From: Thermoplasma volcanium GSS1
GTDB taxonomy: Archaea; Thermoplasmatota; Thermoplasmata; Thermoplasmatales; Thermoplasmataceae
DNA: 64,000 bases
Direction: 5' to 3'
Assembly (NCBI RefSeq): GCF_000011185.1
Contig: NC_002689.2
Location: 496,001 to 560,000, forward strand
Shown: one piece after another, positions 57,331-64,000 of the stretch
Position numbering within the stretch: position 1 is the first letter of the stretch
Layout: the number at the start of each line of letters is the position of its first letter
Program-made: the position numbers and the translations under genes
Notes under the pieces: generated by a model
Databases searched by the model: none
Told to the model about the DNA's origin: nothing
The model's input: only the letters and a program-made list of their open reading frames with translations

Positions 57331-59211
57331 ATGAAGATATTCCACAAGCTGGTATCGTCTGATGAAGCTAAAGAGATAATATCGCAAGAAATATCGAAGA
57401 GGATAGTATTTGAGGACAGAAAAATTTCAGATTCGGCTGGTTATGTAAGCGCAGAGGATGTCTTTTCAAAATATGACATACCTCCGTTTGACAGATCGGA
57501 AGTGGATGGTTATGCCGTATTTCATTCTGATGTAGAGGGATCAGAAGAAGACAATCCGCATCGTCTTAAACTAATTGGAAGCGTCGCTGCGGGAGACAGA
57601 AGTGCGCCATCACTGGGAACTGGAAGCTGTGTTTATGTTGCTACAGGAGCAATAATACCTAGGGGCGCAGATGCCGTAGTTATGGTAGAGGATACAAGGG
57701 CATCTGGCCAAACAGTAGAGGTATTTAGATCGGTTTATCCAGGTGAGAACATATCATACTCTGGTACAGACATATCGCTTGGTGATCTCATCCTCAAGGC
57801 TGGTACAAGGATATCCCCAGAAGCGATTGGTGCGCTTGCTGCAGCCGGAATTGATCGGGTTAAAGTCTATAAAAAAATGAAGATCGCTATACTATCCACT
57901 GGAAATGAAGTTATAGAACCTGGAAATGAATTAAAGTATGGTGAAATATTCGACACTAACAGCAATTACTTTGTGGCAAAATTAGCTACGACAGGCCTAA
58001 TCGATCCAGAGTTTATTGGTATAGCTAGGGATAATGAAGATGAGTTATCCAAACTTGTTAATGACGGACTAAAAAAATACGATGCAATAATGGCCTCAGG
58101 GTCTACCAGCGCGGGCTTTTATGATATGCTTTACAAAATAGTAGAAGAACTGGGTGGAGAGATACTGTTCCATGGGATAAACATAAAGCCAGGAAAGCCA
58201 ACGTTCTTCGGGCTCATATCCGGGCATCCGTTTTTTGGTATGCCAGGATTTCCGCTTTCATCAGCAGTGGTACTAAATTATATAGTTATTCCTGGATTTT
58301 TAAGTGCTTATGGCATTGAACACGATAACAGTATTGAGGTCAAGGTTCCATTCAGGATCAACGCAGAAAAATTACAAGAAACAATATATCCTGCCGTGTT
58401 GACAAAAAAGGGTTACGGTTTTCCTATAATGGGTAATTCAGGCTCTATTAGTAGGATGTTATACGCTGACGGACTGATGGTAATCCCAGGAGATGAAAAA
58501 TACGTTTCTCGGGATGAAAAGGTCAAATTTTACAAATTCGATGTACCACAGGCCAAGATAATATGCATTGGAAGCAGCGATCCGTTGCTGGATGAAGTCA
58601 TATTGGAAACTGATAAAAGCGCGAAGATAGTAAATGTTGGAGCATGGGGTGGAATCTCAGCAATAAAGGCAGGTGAAGCTGACGTATCAGGTATACATAT
58701 CCTTAAAAATGGCGTCTATAACATATCTGTTTATGACAACGATCTAAGGAATGTGAGTTATCTAGTAAGAGGTTACTTGAGGAATCGTGGCTTTGTATCG
58801 AAAACTGGAGTATCCAGTTTTCAGGAGATATTGGATAAAGGAATGGTGTTTGTAAATAGGAATAAAGGATCTGGCACAAGGGATCTCATAGAGGAGCTTA
58901 TAGGCAACAACGAAAGTATAAGAAAAAATATGAAAGGGTATCTCTGGGAGACAAACACCGAAGCTGGTGTTGCCAGAGCAGTAGAACAAGGACGGGCGGA
59001 TGCTGGCATAACGCTTGAGTACTACGCTATCAAACTTGGTTTAAAGTATACCCATATAAACAAAGAAAACTACGATATCCTTATCTCAAAGGAGTTCTAT
59101 GACAGCGAGTACGGTCAGGCTTTCATAAAGAACCTTAAAGGGCTAAAAGACCGAATTAAGAACTATCCTGGTTATAGTGTCCCAGACGACATAGGCGAAA
59201 TAATCTCTTAA
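57331..59211 (+). CDS. MoeA fused to a periplasmic-binding-like domain
   Basis: About 626 residues. Residues 1-400 form a complete MoeA (PPFDRSEVDGYAVF, GTDISLGDLIL, AILSTGNEVIEPG, ASGSTSAGFYDML, GMPGFPLSS). Residues 410-626 form a type 2 binding-protein-like domain (IGSSDPLLDEVI, NRNKGSGTRDLIEEL, NTEAGVARAVEQGRADAGITL), as in known archaeal MoeA/LysR-substrate-domain fusions. The fused domain has no signal peptide and must act in the cytosol, probably sensing a ligand. The start is the ATG after GGTGA; the GTG at 57322 would overlap moeA. Confidence 0.88.
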   Translation: MKIFHKLVSSDEAKEIISQEISKRIVFEDRKISDSAGYVSAEDVFSKYDIPPFDRSEVDGYAVFHSDVEGSEEDNPHRLKLIGSVAAGDRSAPSLGTGSCVYVATGAIIPRGADAVVMVEDTRASGQTVEVFRSVYPGENISYSGTDISLGDLILKAGTRISPEAIGALAAAGIDRVKVYKKMKIAILSTGNEVIEPGNELKYGEIFDTNSNYFVAKLATTGLIDPEFIGIARDNEDELSKLVNDGLKKYDAIMASGSTSAGFYDMLYKIVEELGGEILFHGINIKPGKPTFFGLISGHPFFGMPGFPLSSAVVLNYIVIPGFLSAYGIEHDNSIEVKVPFRINAEKLQETIYPAVLTKKGYGFPIMGNSGSISRMLYADGLMVIPGDEKYVSRDEKVKFYKFDVPQAKIICIGSSDPLLDEVILETDKSAKIVNVGAWGGISAIKAGEADVSGIHILKNGVYNISVYDNDLRNVSYLVRGYLRNRGFVSKTGVSSFQEILDKGMVFVNRNKGSGTRDLIEELIGNNESIRKNMKGYLWETNTEAGVARAVEQGRADAGITLEYYAIKLGLKYTHINKENYDILISKEFYDSEYGQAFIKNLKGLKDRIKNYPGYSVPDDIGEIIS

Positions 59212-59375
59212 AATAGAATAGATTAATCCAATTCACAATTGCCAAAATTTTACCAAGCGCATAATTTTTAATTCCTAAACGTGTTGTATCTTAGCATGAA
59301 GAATAGCTAAGCCTATGGATTAAGAAATTCTAATTAAAAATCAAAAAATATTTGCTTTTACAATGCAGGCTACTG

Positions 59376-60167
59376 TTATCCCAGCAAGTATAGGCCGGAA
59401 GAAATATTTGCAAATATGTCCTTTGTGTAATAGCCTGTAGTCAATTCTATTTTCGTTGTATCCATGGAATAATCGAATACTTTGTCATCAGTAGTTCTCC
59501 TTAGTTTACAATTGACGTTTATCTTTGCGCACAGCTCAAGTGCGAAGTCTCTTGGTGTCATCGACTTTGCTGAGGCATTGTATATCCCGTTTTTATCGAG
59601 TAACCGTATGATGTATTCCGATAGATCTGCATTGCTTATAAAATTCCTCACAACTGCGCCGCTGAGGTCTATGCTCATGTTTGCCCTTGAAAGATTAATG
59701 GTGTTAGTAAGTATGTTAGGGACACATCTTCCAGTGACGAGCCCCACCCTCAATACTAAGTCCGAATTTACATCCAGCGCCGATTCCGCCTCTAGAAAGT
59801 ACTTTCCTTCCATTGTTGGCGGATACGCATTATCGTTCTCCTTCTTCTTTCCTGGCCTTGGCTCATAAACCAGATCGCTGGATATGAATATGATCTTTTC
59901 TGTTGGATAGAGCCATTTCAGCATTTTGTTGGTTACTACTGCATAATCGTGCCTGTCTACGGTGTTAACTATGAAATCGTATTTTTTATTTTTGCGTGAT
60001 ACTAATTCGGAGAGGAGGAGATTATACTTATCTTCGCTGGGGAGGATAGCATCAACATCATACCCCTCTTCAACTAGCCTCTTCCATAAGTTGAAGCCAG
60101 CTACATTATTTGCAACAGTGATTAGGGCTCTACCCTTTTCTCTTTTTGAAATTTCTGACTGGGCCAT
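59376..60167 (-). CDS. RmlD/epimerase-like protein with degenerate NAD loop
   Basis: A 263-residue short-chain-dehydrogenase-like protein. The N-terminal strand and turn reads LITVANNVAGFNLWKRL, in which only the last glycine of the GxxGxxG cofactor loop remains. ISSDLVYEP, a Y/K-like EGKYFLEAES and RNFISNADLSEYIIRLL fit the RmlD family of dTDP-sugar reductases. It may bind no NAD, or bind it weakly. It is convergent to the MoeA fusion and divergent from the moaD-like gene. Confidence 0.65.
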   Translation of the reverse strand: MAQSEISKREKGRALITVANNVAGFNLWKRLVEEGYDVDAILPSEDKYNLLLSELVSRKNKKYDFIVNTVDRHDYAVVTNKMLKWLYPTEKIIFISSDLVYEPRPGKKKENDNAYPPTMEGKYFLEAESALDVNSDLVLRVGLVTGRCVPNILTNTINLSRANMSIDLSGAVVRNFISNADLSEYIIRLLDKNGIYNASAKSMTPRDFALELCAKINVNCKLRRTTDDKVFDYSMDTTKIELTTGYYTKDIFANISSGLYLLG

Positions 60168-60253
60168 TAACTACCACATTTTCTACTAAGTAAAATACAT
60201 AGCGGATTACCGTTTCGATTAGCAGCCAAAATATATATCTTTAAGGCATAATT

Positions 60254-60526
60254 ATGGGAATAATACAGGGGGATGTGTTGGACTTGAAAGTAAGAGTTAG
60301 GTATTTTGCATATTTTAAAGAAAAAGTTGGCAAGGATGAAGAGTACTTCGAACTTTCACCGGGGTCCAATGTTGGTACATTGATTAATGAAGTTATGAAG
60401 AAATACAAGAATATATTCAATCCAAAGGATACGTTGATAGCTGTTAACTACAAGTACGTCGATCAGAATTACAATATCGCAGAAGGGGATACGGTCGCGA
60501 TAATGCCTCATGTTTCTGGAGGTTAA
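60254..60526 (+). CDS. MoaD/ubiquitin-like sulfur carrier
   Basis: A 90-residue beta-grasp protein (LKVRVRYFAYFKEKVGKDEEYF) ending in the essential HVSGG. The C-terminal Gly-Gly would be thiocarboxylated by an E1-like enzyme for molybdopterin synthase, or conjugated to proteins (SAMP-like). I show the ATG at 60254, about 20 nt after a TATATATA stretch. A TTG at 60278 with ribosome site AGGGGGAT is an equally good start and gives a normal family N-terminus (MDLKVRVRYF). Confidence 0.8.
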   Translation: MGIIQGDVLDLKVRVRYFAYFKEKVGKDEEYFELSPGSNVGTLINEVMKKYKNIFNPKDTLIAVNYKYVDQNYNIAEGDTVAIMPHVSGG

Positions 60527-60600
60527 GGATTGTATGTTCGCATAAATGATATGTTAAATAATTACACTAAGCTTATATATCAATAAAATGTTATACATAT

Positions 60601-61275
60601 GTGATAGAAGGCCAAGAAAGAAATATATTAGTTGATGATTTTTTAGCTAAGTTAAGGAGGTACAAGGGAGCAAAGATTCCAAACAACGTCTCTAGAAATG
60701 AAAACTTGAATCGTATCGCGCTATCATTGAAAAGATCAGGACTTATAGATGAAATACCCTTAGAAGTAATGAAGAACGCACTAAATATATACCTGGATAA
60801 TGTTTCGCATGGCATATCGCGGGGCCGCGGATGCACTGCGGTACTTGCTGCCTGTATTCTAGTCGCGTCAAGGTCCAGCCCATCTCCTGTTACCTTAAGG
60901 TATGTCTCTAGGGCGTTAAAAATAGATCCTTCCAGGATATGGAGGACGGAGAGCTTAGTGGTCAAAAATACAAACGGCAAAAATATGGCAGTCAGGCCGA
61001 TAGATTTTATAGAGAGGTATGCTGAATCGCTTAACGTAGACGACGATGTGCGGGACGAGGCTATTGCACTTACAAATAAAATCGCCTCGCAAGTAAGCCT
61101 TATGAGAAAATCGCCATCCACTATTGCGATTTCGGCTCTTTATTTGGCGTCAATACTTAAGGACAGAAAACTAGTACAGAGGTATGTTACTAAGAAGACG
61201 GGCATAACCGAGGTAACTCTCATTAGGACTTACAAAGAAATTTACAGTTATCTTACGGGGAATCAAGCAACATAA
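60601..61275 (+). CDS. TFB-like protein consisting of cyclin repeats only
   Basis: A 224-residue protein homologous to the core of transcription factor B. Cyclin repeat 1 (about 35-125, with ISRGRGCTAVLAACILVASR) and repeat 2 (about 125-215, with KSPSTIAISALYLASIL and GITEVTLIRTYKEI) are complete. The family's N-terminal zinc ribbon and B-reader (about 100 residues) are absent. The GTG start lies 26 nt after a TATA stretch (CTTATATAT, about 60572-60580), so the short form is probably genuine. It could bind TBP and DNA without recruiting polymerase. Confidence 0.82.
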   Translation: MIEGQERNILVDDFLAKLRRYKGAKIPNNVSRNENLNRIALSLKRSGLIDEIPLEVMKNALNIYLDNVSHGISRGRGCTAVLAACILVASRSSPSPVTLRYVSRALKIDPSRIWRTESLVVKNTNGKNMAVRPIDFIERYAESLNVDDDVRDEAIALTNKIASQVSLMRKSPSTIAISALYLASILKDRKLVQRYVTKKTGITEVTLIRTYKEIYSYLTGNQAT

Positions 61276-61378
61276 TCCTCACTTATTATCAAACAGACGA
61301 ACTGGGCACCTAAACCTTGGTTTCTGTGAATTTCAATTGCCCTTTGATATTTTCACATCAAAAAATATAATAGGAGAA

Positions 61379-62521
61379 TTAAACCCCATTCTTGATGAGT
61401 ATCTCCTGAGCCCTAGTTAACCCTGAACCTAACTTTATATTGATGCCAGCACGCAGCGCTGATCGCTCGATGACGGATAAAGCTGAAAAAACATCGTAAT
61501 AGTTAAAGTACCCCATATGCCCAATCCTAAAGTATTTTCCTTTTAATTTTGGATGGACTCCAGTCGCGAATTCTATGCCCATGGACAATGCAAATTTCAC
61601 TATGTCGTCAGATCTTTCTGCGACAACTGCAGTAACTGTATTGCTCCAGTGCTCCCTATCTGCTAGGACTTTCAAACCAATCTCTTCTAATCCTTCGTTG
61701 AGCGCTTCAGAGAAAACCCTATGCCTTTTTATGGTATTTTCTAACCCTTCTGCCCTAATATCATTGAATACGTGTGAAAGGGCCATAACAACTCCTACTG
61801 GCTCGGTTGACAAGTATCCATTTTCACCCTTTAGATACGTGTTCATAGGTTCTACCCAGTTTTTAAGATCAAAGAAATAGCCGTCACCTGCAGTGTTATT
61901 TAGCGAATCCTTTGCAACTACTAGTAGCGCAGCCCCAGGCGGTGAGGCAAGGCCTTTTTGGCTCGCCGTTATTATCGCATCTATGCCCCATTCCTTAACC
62001 TTTAACGTTTCACCACCAACGCTCGCTACTCCGTCTACAACTATTCTATCCACTAACGGTCTGGCCTTCCTGCATATTTCCTCTATGTCTGCCCTCACGC
62101 CTGTGCTCGTTTCGACATGGGTGAAGACCAAAGATGCGAAGTTGCCAGATGAGAGCTTATCCTTTATAGAAGCAGGATCAACTGACTTCCCAGGTTCAGC
62201 CTCAAGTACTTCGTATTCCATCCGGTGTGCATCTAAGATCGGCTTCCACCTATTCCCGAATACTCCATTAGAGGCTACGAGAACCTTTCCTTTTCGTGGC
62301 AATATCGAAGTAACTGATTCCATTGCTACCGTACCGCTACCAGGCAATATGAATGGCAAATACGAATTATCTGCTCCTACAACAATCCTTAGGCCTTCAA
62401 GGGAATTCCTCATAGCTTCAAGGAACTCTGGCGAAGCAAAACCGACGTTTTCTCTGACTCCTTCAAGCTGTACTTCGTAAGATGTCATTGAAGGGCCAAC
62501 ATGCATGAGTTTTCTAAGCAT
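61379..62521 (-). CDS. Class V aminotransferase (serine/alanine-glyoxylate type)
   Basis: A 380-residue PLP enzyme. The cofactor lysine is in ITASQKGLASPPG, preceded by VDGVASVGGETLKV. The glyoxylate-aminotransferase-type start MLRKLMHVGPS and the C-terminal IGHMGYFNYYDVFSAL are typical. It would move an amino group from serine or alanine to glyoxylate or a related oxoacid, in the cytosol. The 103-bp gap to the TFB-like gene is convergent; no other gene is there. Confidence 0.87.
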   Translation of the reverse strand: MLRKLMHVGPSMTSYEVQLEGVRENVGFASPEFLEAMRNSLEGLRIVVGADNSYLPFILPGSGTVAMESVTSILPRKGKVLVASNGVFGNRWKPILDAHRMEYEVLEAEPGKSVDPASIKDKLSSGNFASLVFTHVETSTGVRADIEEICRKARPLVDRIVVDGVASVGGETLKVKEWGIDAIITASQKGLASPPGAALLVVAKDSLNNTAGDGYFFDLKNWVEPMNTYLKGENGYLSTEPVGVVMALSHVFNDIRAEGLENTIKRHRVFSEALNEGLEEIGLKVLADREHWSNTVTAVVAERSDDIVKFALSMGIEFATGVHPKLKGKYFRIGHMGYFNYYDVFSALSVIERSALRAGINIKLGSGLTRAQEILIKNGV

Positions 62522-62588
62522 ATAACGAATGTATTACCTATTCATTCATTAACTTTGCCAGATAATGACATACATTTGCATATCGAAA

Positions 62589-63821
62589 TCAACTTTTTTC
62601 AATACTGGGTACTATGCCGTTCCACGATACCTTATACCCATATTTTTCCACGATGCTTAAAGGAAGTCCGTTGCTGTCCAGGAAGTCTATTATAGCATCT
62701 ATATCAGGATATAGTTTAGACAGTGCAGCCATCACATAATCCGCCTTTGTCTCTTTAGGTAAAGTTTTCCTGGCATAGGCTTGCACGAGAGACCAGTCGA
62801 TCTTTGAACGAAAGCGTAGAGGATAATTGCTCCAGTTTTTTGAAGGCCCGATATAAACTGTGATCCAATTATATCCGGATGCTCTTATTTTGGAATCTCT
62901 TTTCAGTATTCGATTAATATCATCATTTCTAACTATGTCGACGTATACCTTCTTTCCATCTATGTCCATCACAGAAGATGGAAAGTAAAGCCTCCCATCG
63001 ATATTTATTGGCTCCGGGTAAGTCTTATCTAACATCCCTTCTCTTTTCTCCGGAAGGTAATAGTTCAGCGATTGATCGAGCTGGACGGAGTAATCTTTTC
63101 CACCAATGCTAACAGTTGCTGAAATTGACCAACTCGAGGAACCTGCCAATAGTGAAAAGGCCTGAGCAAGCGCTGACCCATATCTATCCATACCACCGAA
63201 GATGCTGTTTGGCCCATCTATTATTACCGTCAAGCCCTCTTCGTTTAATGCTTCGAACATAAGGCCGAGTTCCTTGATTGCATCTATAAATGGCAGCCAG
63301 TTGCTCAACTTTTTGACGACCATGCTCTTCGCCTTATAAATTAGTGTTTCTATCTGTTCCAGGTTGTAATTTCTTACCAGCCAATCGGGAGTTATATCTG
63401 GCACGGAGATAAGCCTCTGTTCAGGTTCTATATCTCCGTACAGGGCGTCTTCTATCTCTTGTTTGCCTACAGAAAAATGCTTAGCAGCCATCTCAACAAG
63501 TGTATGGCGTTCCTCTGGTCTCACTGCCGGCCCTAGTGAAAAGAGGAAGCGCCTTACCTCTGAACTCGGGACCTGAAAGCTATCACGGAATTTCGATATT
63601 CTTTCAAGCAGCAGCGCCATGGATCTTACCGTTTTAGGATTCTTTGCCTGGTATTCTATATCCTTGATTCTCTCGTATAGCTCACGGCGCTTTAAGCCAA
63701 TAGATGAACGAAATGTATCTATTACGTTTTCTGCAGGCCATTTGCTGTCAGGTGGGATAACTATGGGTCTTATCGAACCGTTTTCAGTCTTTTTCGCTAC
63801 TAGTAGTTCTAGAGGGAACAC
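62589..63821 (-). CDS. bax1: Bax1 nuclease, XPB partner
   Basis: About 410 residues of the DUF790/COG3372 family, the XPB-binding nuclease first studied in T. acidophilum. The middle part has [22 protein letters not shown] and the C-terminal nuclease half has [17 protein letters not shown] start it at GTG 63819-63821 (product [11 protein letters not shown]), four bases after ribosome site GGAGGAGGA; a TTG at 63848 would add nine residues. It overlaps the end of the XPB helicase gene by 38 nt. XPB unwinds and Bax1 cuts in archaeal repair. Confidence 0.88.
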   Translation of the reverse strand: MFPLELLVAKKTENGSIRPIVIPPDSKWPAENVIDTFRSSIGLKRRELYERIKDIEYQAKNPKTVRSMALLLERISKFRDSFQVPSSEVRRFLFSLGPAVRPEERHTLVEMAAKHFSVGKQEIEDALYGDIEPEQRLISVPDITPDWLVRNYNLEQIETLIYKAKSMVVKKLSNWLPFIDAIKELGLMFEALNEEGLTVIIDGPNSIFGGMDRYGSALAQAFSLLAGSSSWSISATVSIGGKDYSVQLDQSLNYYLPEKREGMLDKTYPEPINIDGRLYFPSSVMDIDGKKVYVDIVRNDDINRILKRDSKIRASGYNWITVYIGPSKNWSNYPLRFRSKIDWSLVQAYARKTLPKETKADYVMAALSKLYPDIDAIIDFLDSNGLPLSIVEKYGYKVSWNGIVPSIEKS

Positions 63822-64000
63822 CTTTCCTCCTCCTTCTTGATGCCCCAAACTCTGCAGTTTGCGATGTTACGAGCTCATACATTACTGCCTTTTTTCCATA
63901 CGATGGCCGTAGTATCCTGCCGAGGCGCTGCCTAAATTGCCTTGTGCTGCCAGAACCGCTCATAACTATAGCTACAGATGCATCTGGAAAATCTACCCCT
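63784..64000 (-). CDS. xpb: XPB/Rad25 helicase, C-terminal fragment
   Basis: Only the last 71 codons are in the window; the gene continues past the right edge. The frame reads [20 protein letters not shown] then [21 protein letters not shown], which contains helicase motif VI (QRxGRxxRP), and it ends SSEKD before TGA at 63784-63786. It is the superfamily 2 helicase that works with Bax1. Confidence 0.87.
   Translation of the reverse strand, partial: GVDFPDASVAIVMSGSGSTRQFRQRLGRILRPSYGKKAVMYELVTSQTAEFGASRRRRKGVPSRTTSSEKD

Noticed and set aside
59290-59312. Inverted repeat CTTAGC...GCTAAG between the MoeA fusion and the RmlD-like gene
   Set aside because: Six-base arms with a 10-nt loop in a convergent gap; too weak to call a terminator or small RNA. 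It contains TTAGCAT but no gene start is near.
60218-60225. ATTAGCAG near the MoaD-like gene as another copy of the operator
   Set aside because: Only one copy with one mismatch and no partner at 20 bp; an 8-mer like this is expected by chance in AT-rich DNA.

Overview
The window is archaeal and almost certainly from a Thermoplasma. Archaeal-only or archaeal-type genes include the thermosome, RFC large subunit, primase large subunit, RadB, FEN-1, a GINS subunit, L10e, L15e, S8e, RpoD, SRP19, aIF5A, TFB and Bax1 next to XPB. They sit beside a bacterial-type gyrase gyrBA pair, a helix-turn-helix-fused CTP-type riboflavin kinase and many apparently leaderless genes whose TATA box lies about 25-30 nt before the start codon. 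The AT-rich composition fits T. volcanium better than T. acidophilum. The species call is inference from memory, not from a search.

Layout. 1-8.3 kb: the N-terminus of thermosome beta; a thiamine region (thiE with a HypE-like AIR-synthase-fold protein, divergent from an APC permease followed by two odd ABC ATPases; thiD behind an XRE-type regulator); and an amidohydrolase. 8.4-11.9 kb: a PadR regulator with a perfect palindrome at its own start, an MFS pump and a secreted membrane-anchored partner. 11.97-13.4 kb: an intron-containing tRNA-Gly(CCC) and two decayed genes. 13.5-24.7 kb: ribK, purL, sugar and NAD-kinase-like genes, transporters and a sulfoquinovose synthase. 24.8-32.7 kb: pgk, prefoldin, ftsY, rfcL, rpl15e plus tRNA-Ser, aIF5A plus agmatinase, and rpl10e. 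33.2-41.5 kb: gyrBA, a Mo/W-type ABC importer and RNase P RNA. 41.5-52.2 kb: metabolic genes, then a replication and translation block (GINS, S8e, SRP19, priL, pepQ, radB, fen). 52.2-64 kb: a second carrier with the thiamine-region operator, the S13-S4-S11-RpoD operon, tRNA-Gly(GCC), two moeA genes (one fused to a binding-protein-like domain), a MoaD-like protein, a TFB without zinc ribbon, an aminotransferase, and bax1-xpb.

How the parts connect. Molybdenum or tungsten uptake (38-41 kb) serves the moeA/moaD genes near 56-60 kb. aIF5A and the overlapping agmatinase-type enzyme point to hypusine synthesis. The least expected features are four. A tandem ATTAGCAT operator with identical geometry precedes two unrelated transporter genes 50 kb apart and recurs in single copies at the thi genes. 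A TFB paralogue contains only the cyclin repeats. A polysaccharide-deacetylase relative has lost its acidic metal ligands. An efflux operon ends in an extracellular Ig-like protein. No CRISPR array, complete insertion sequence, rRNA gene or TPP riboswitch was seen.
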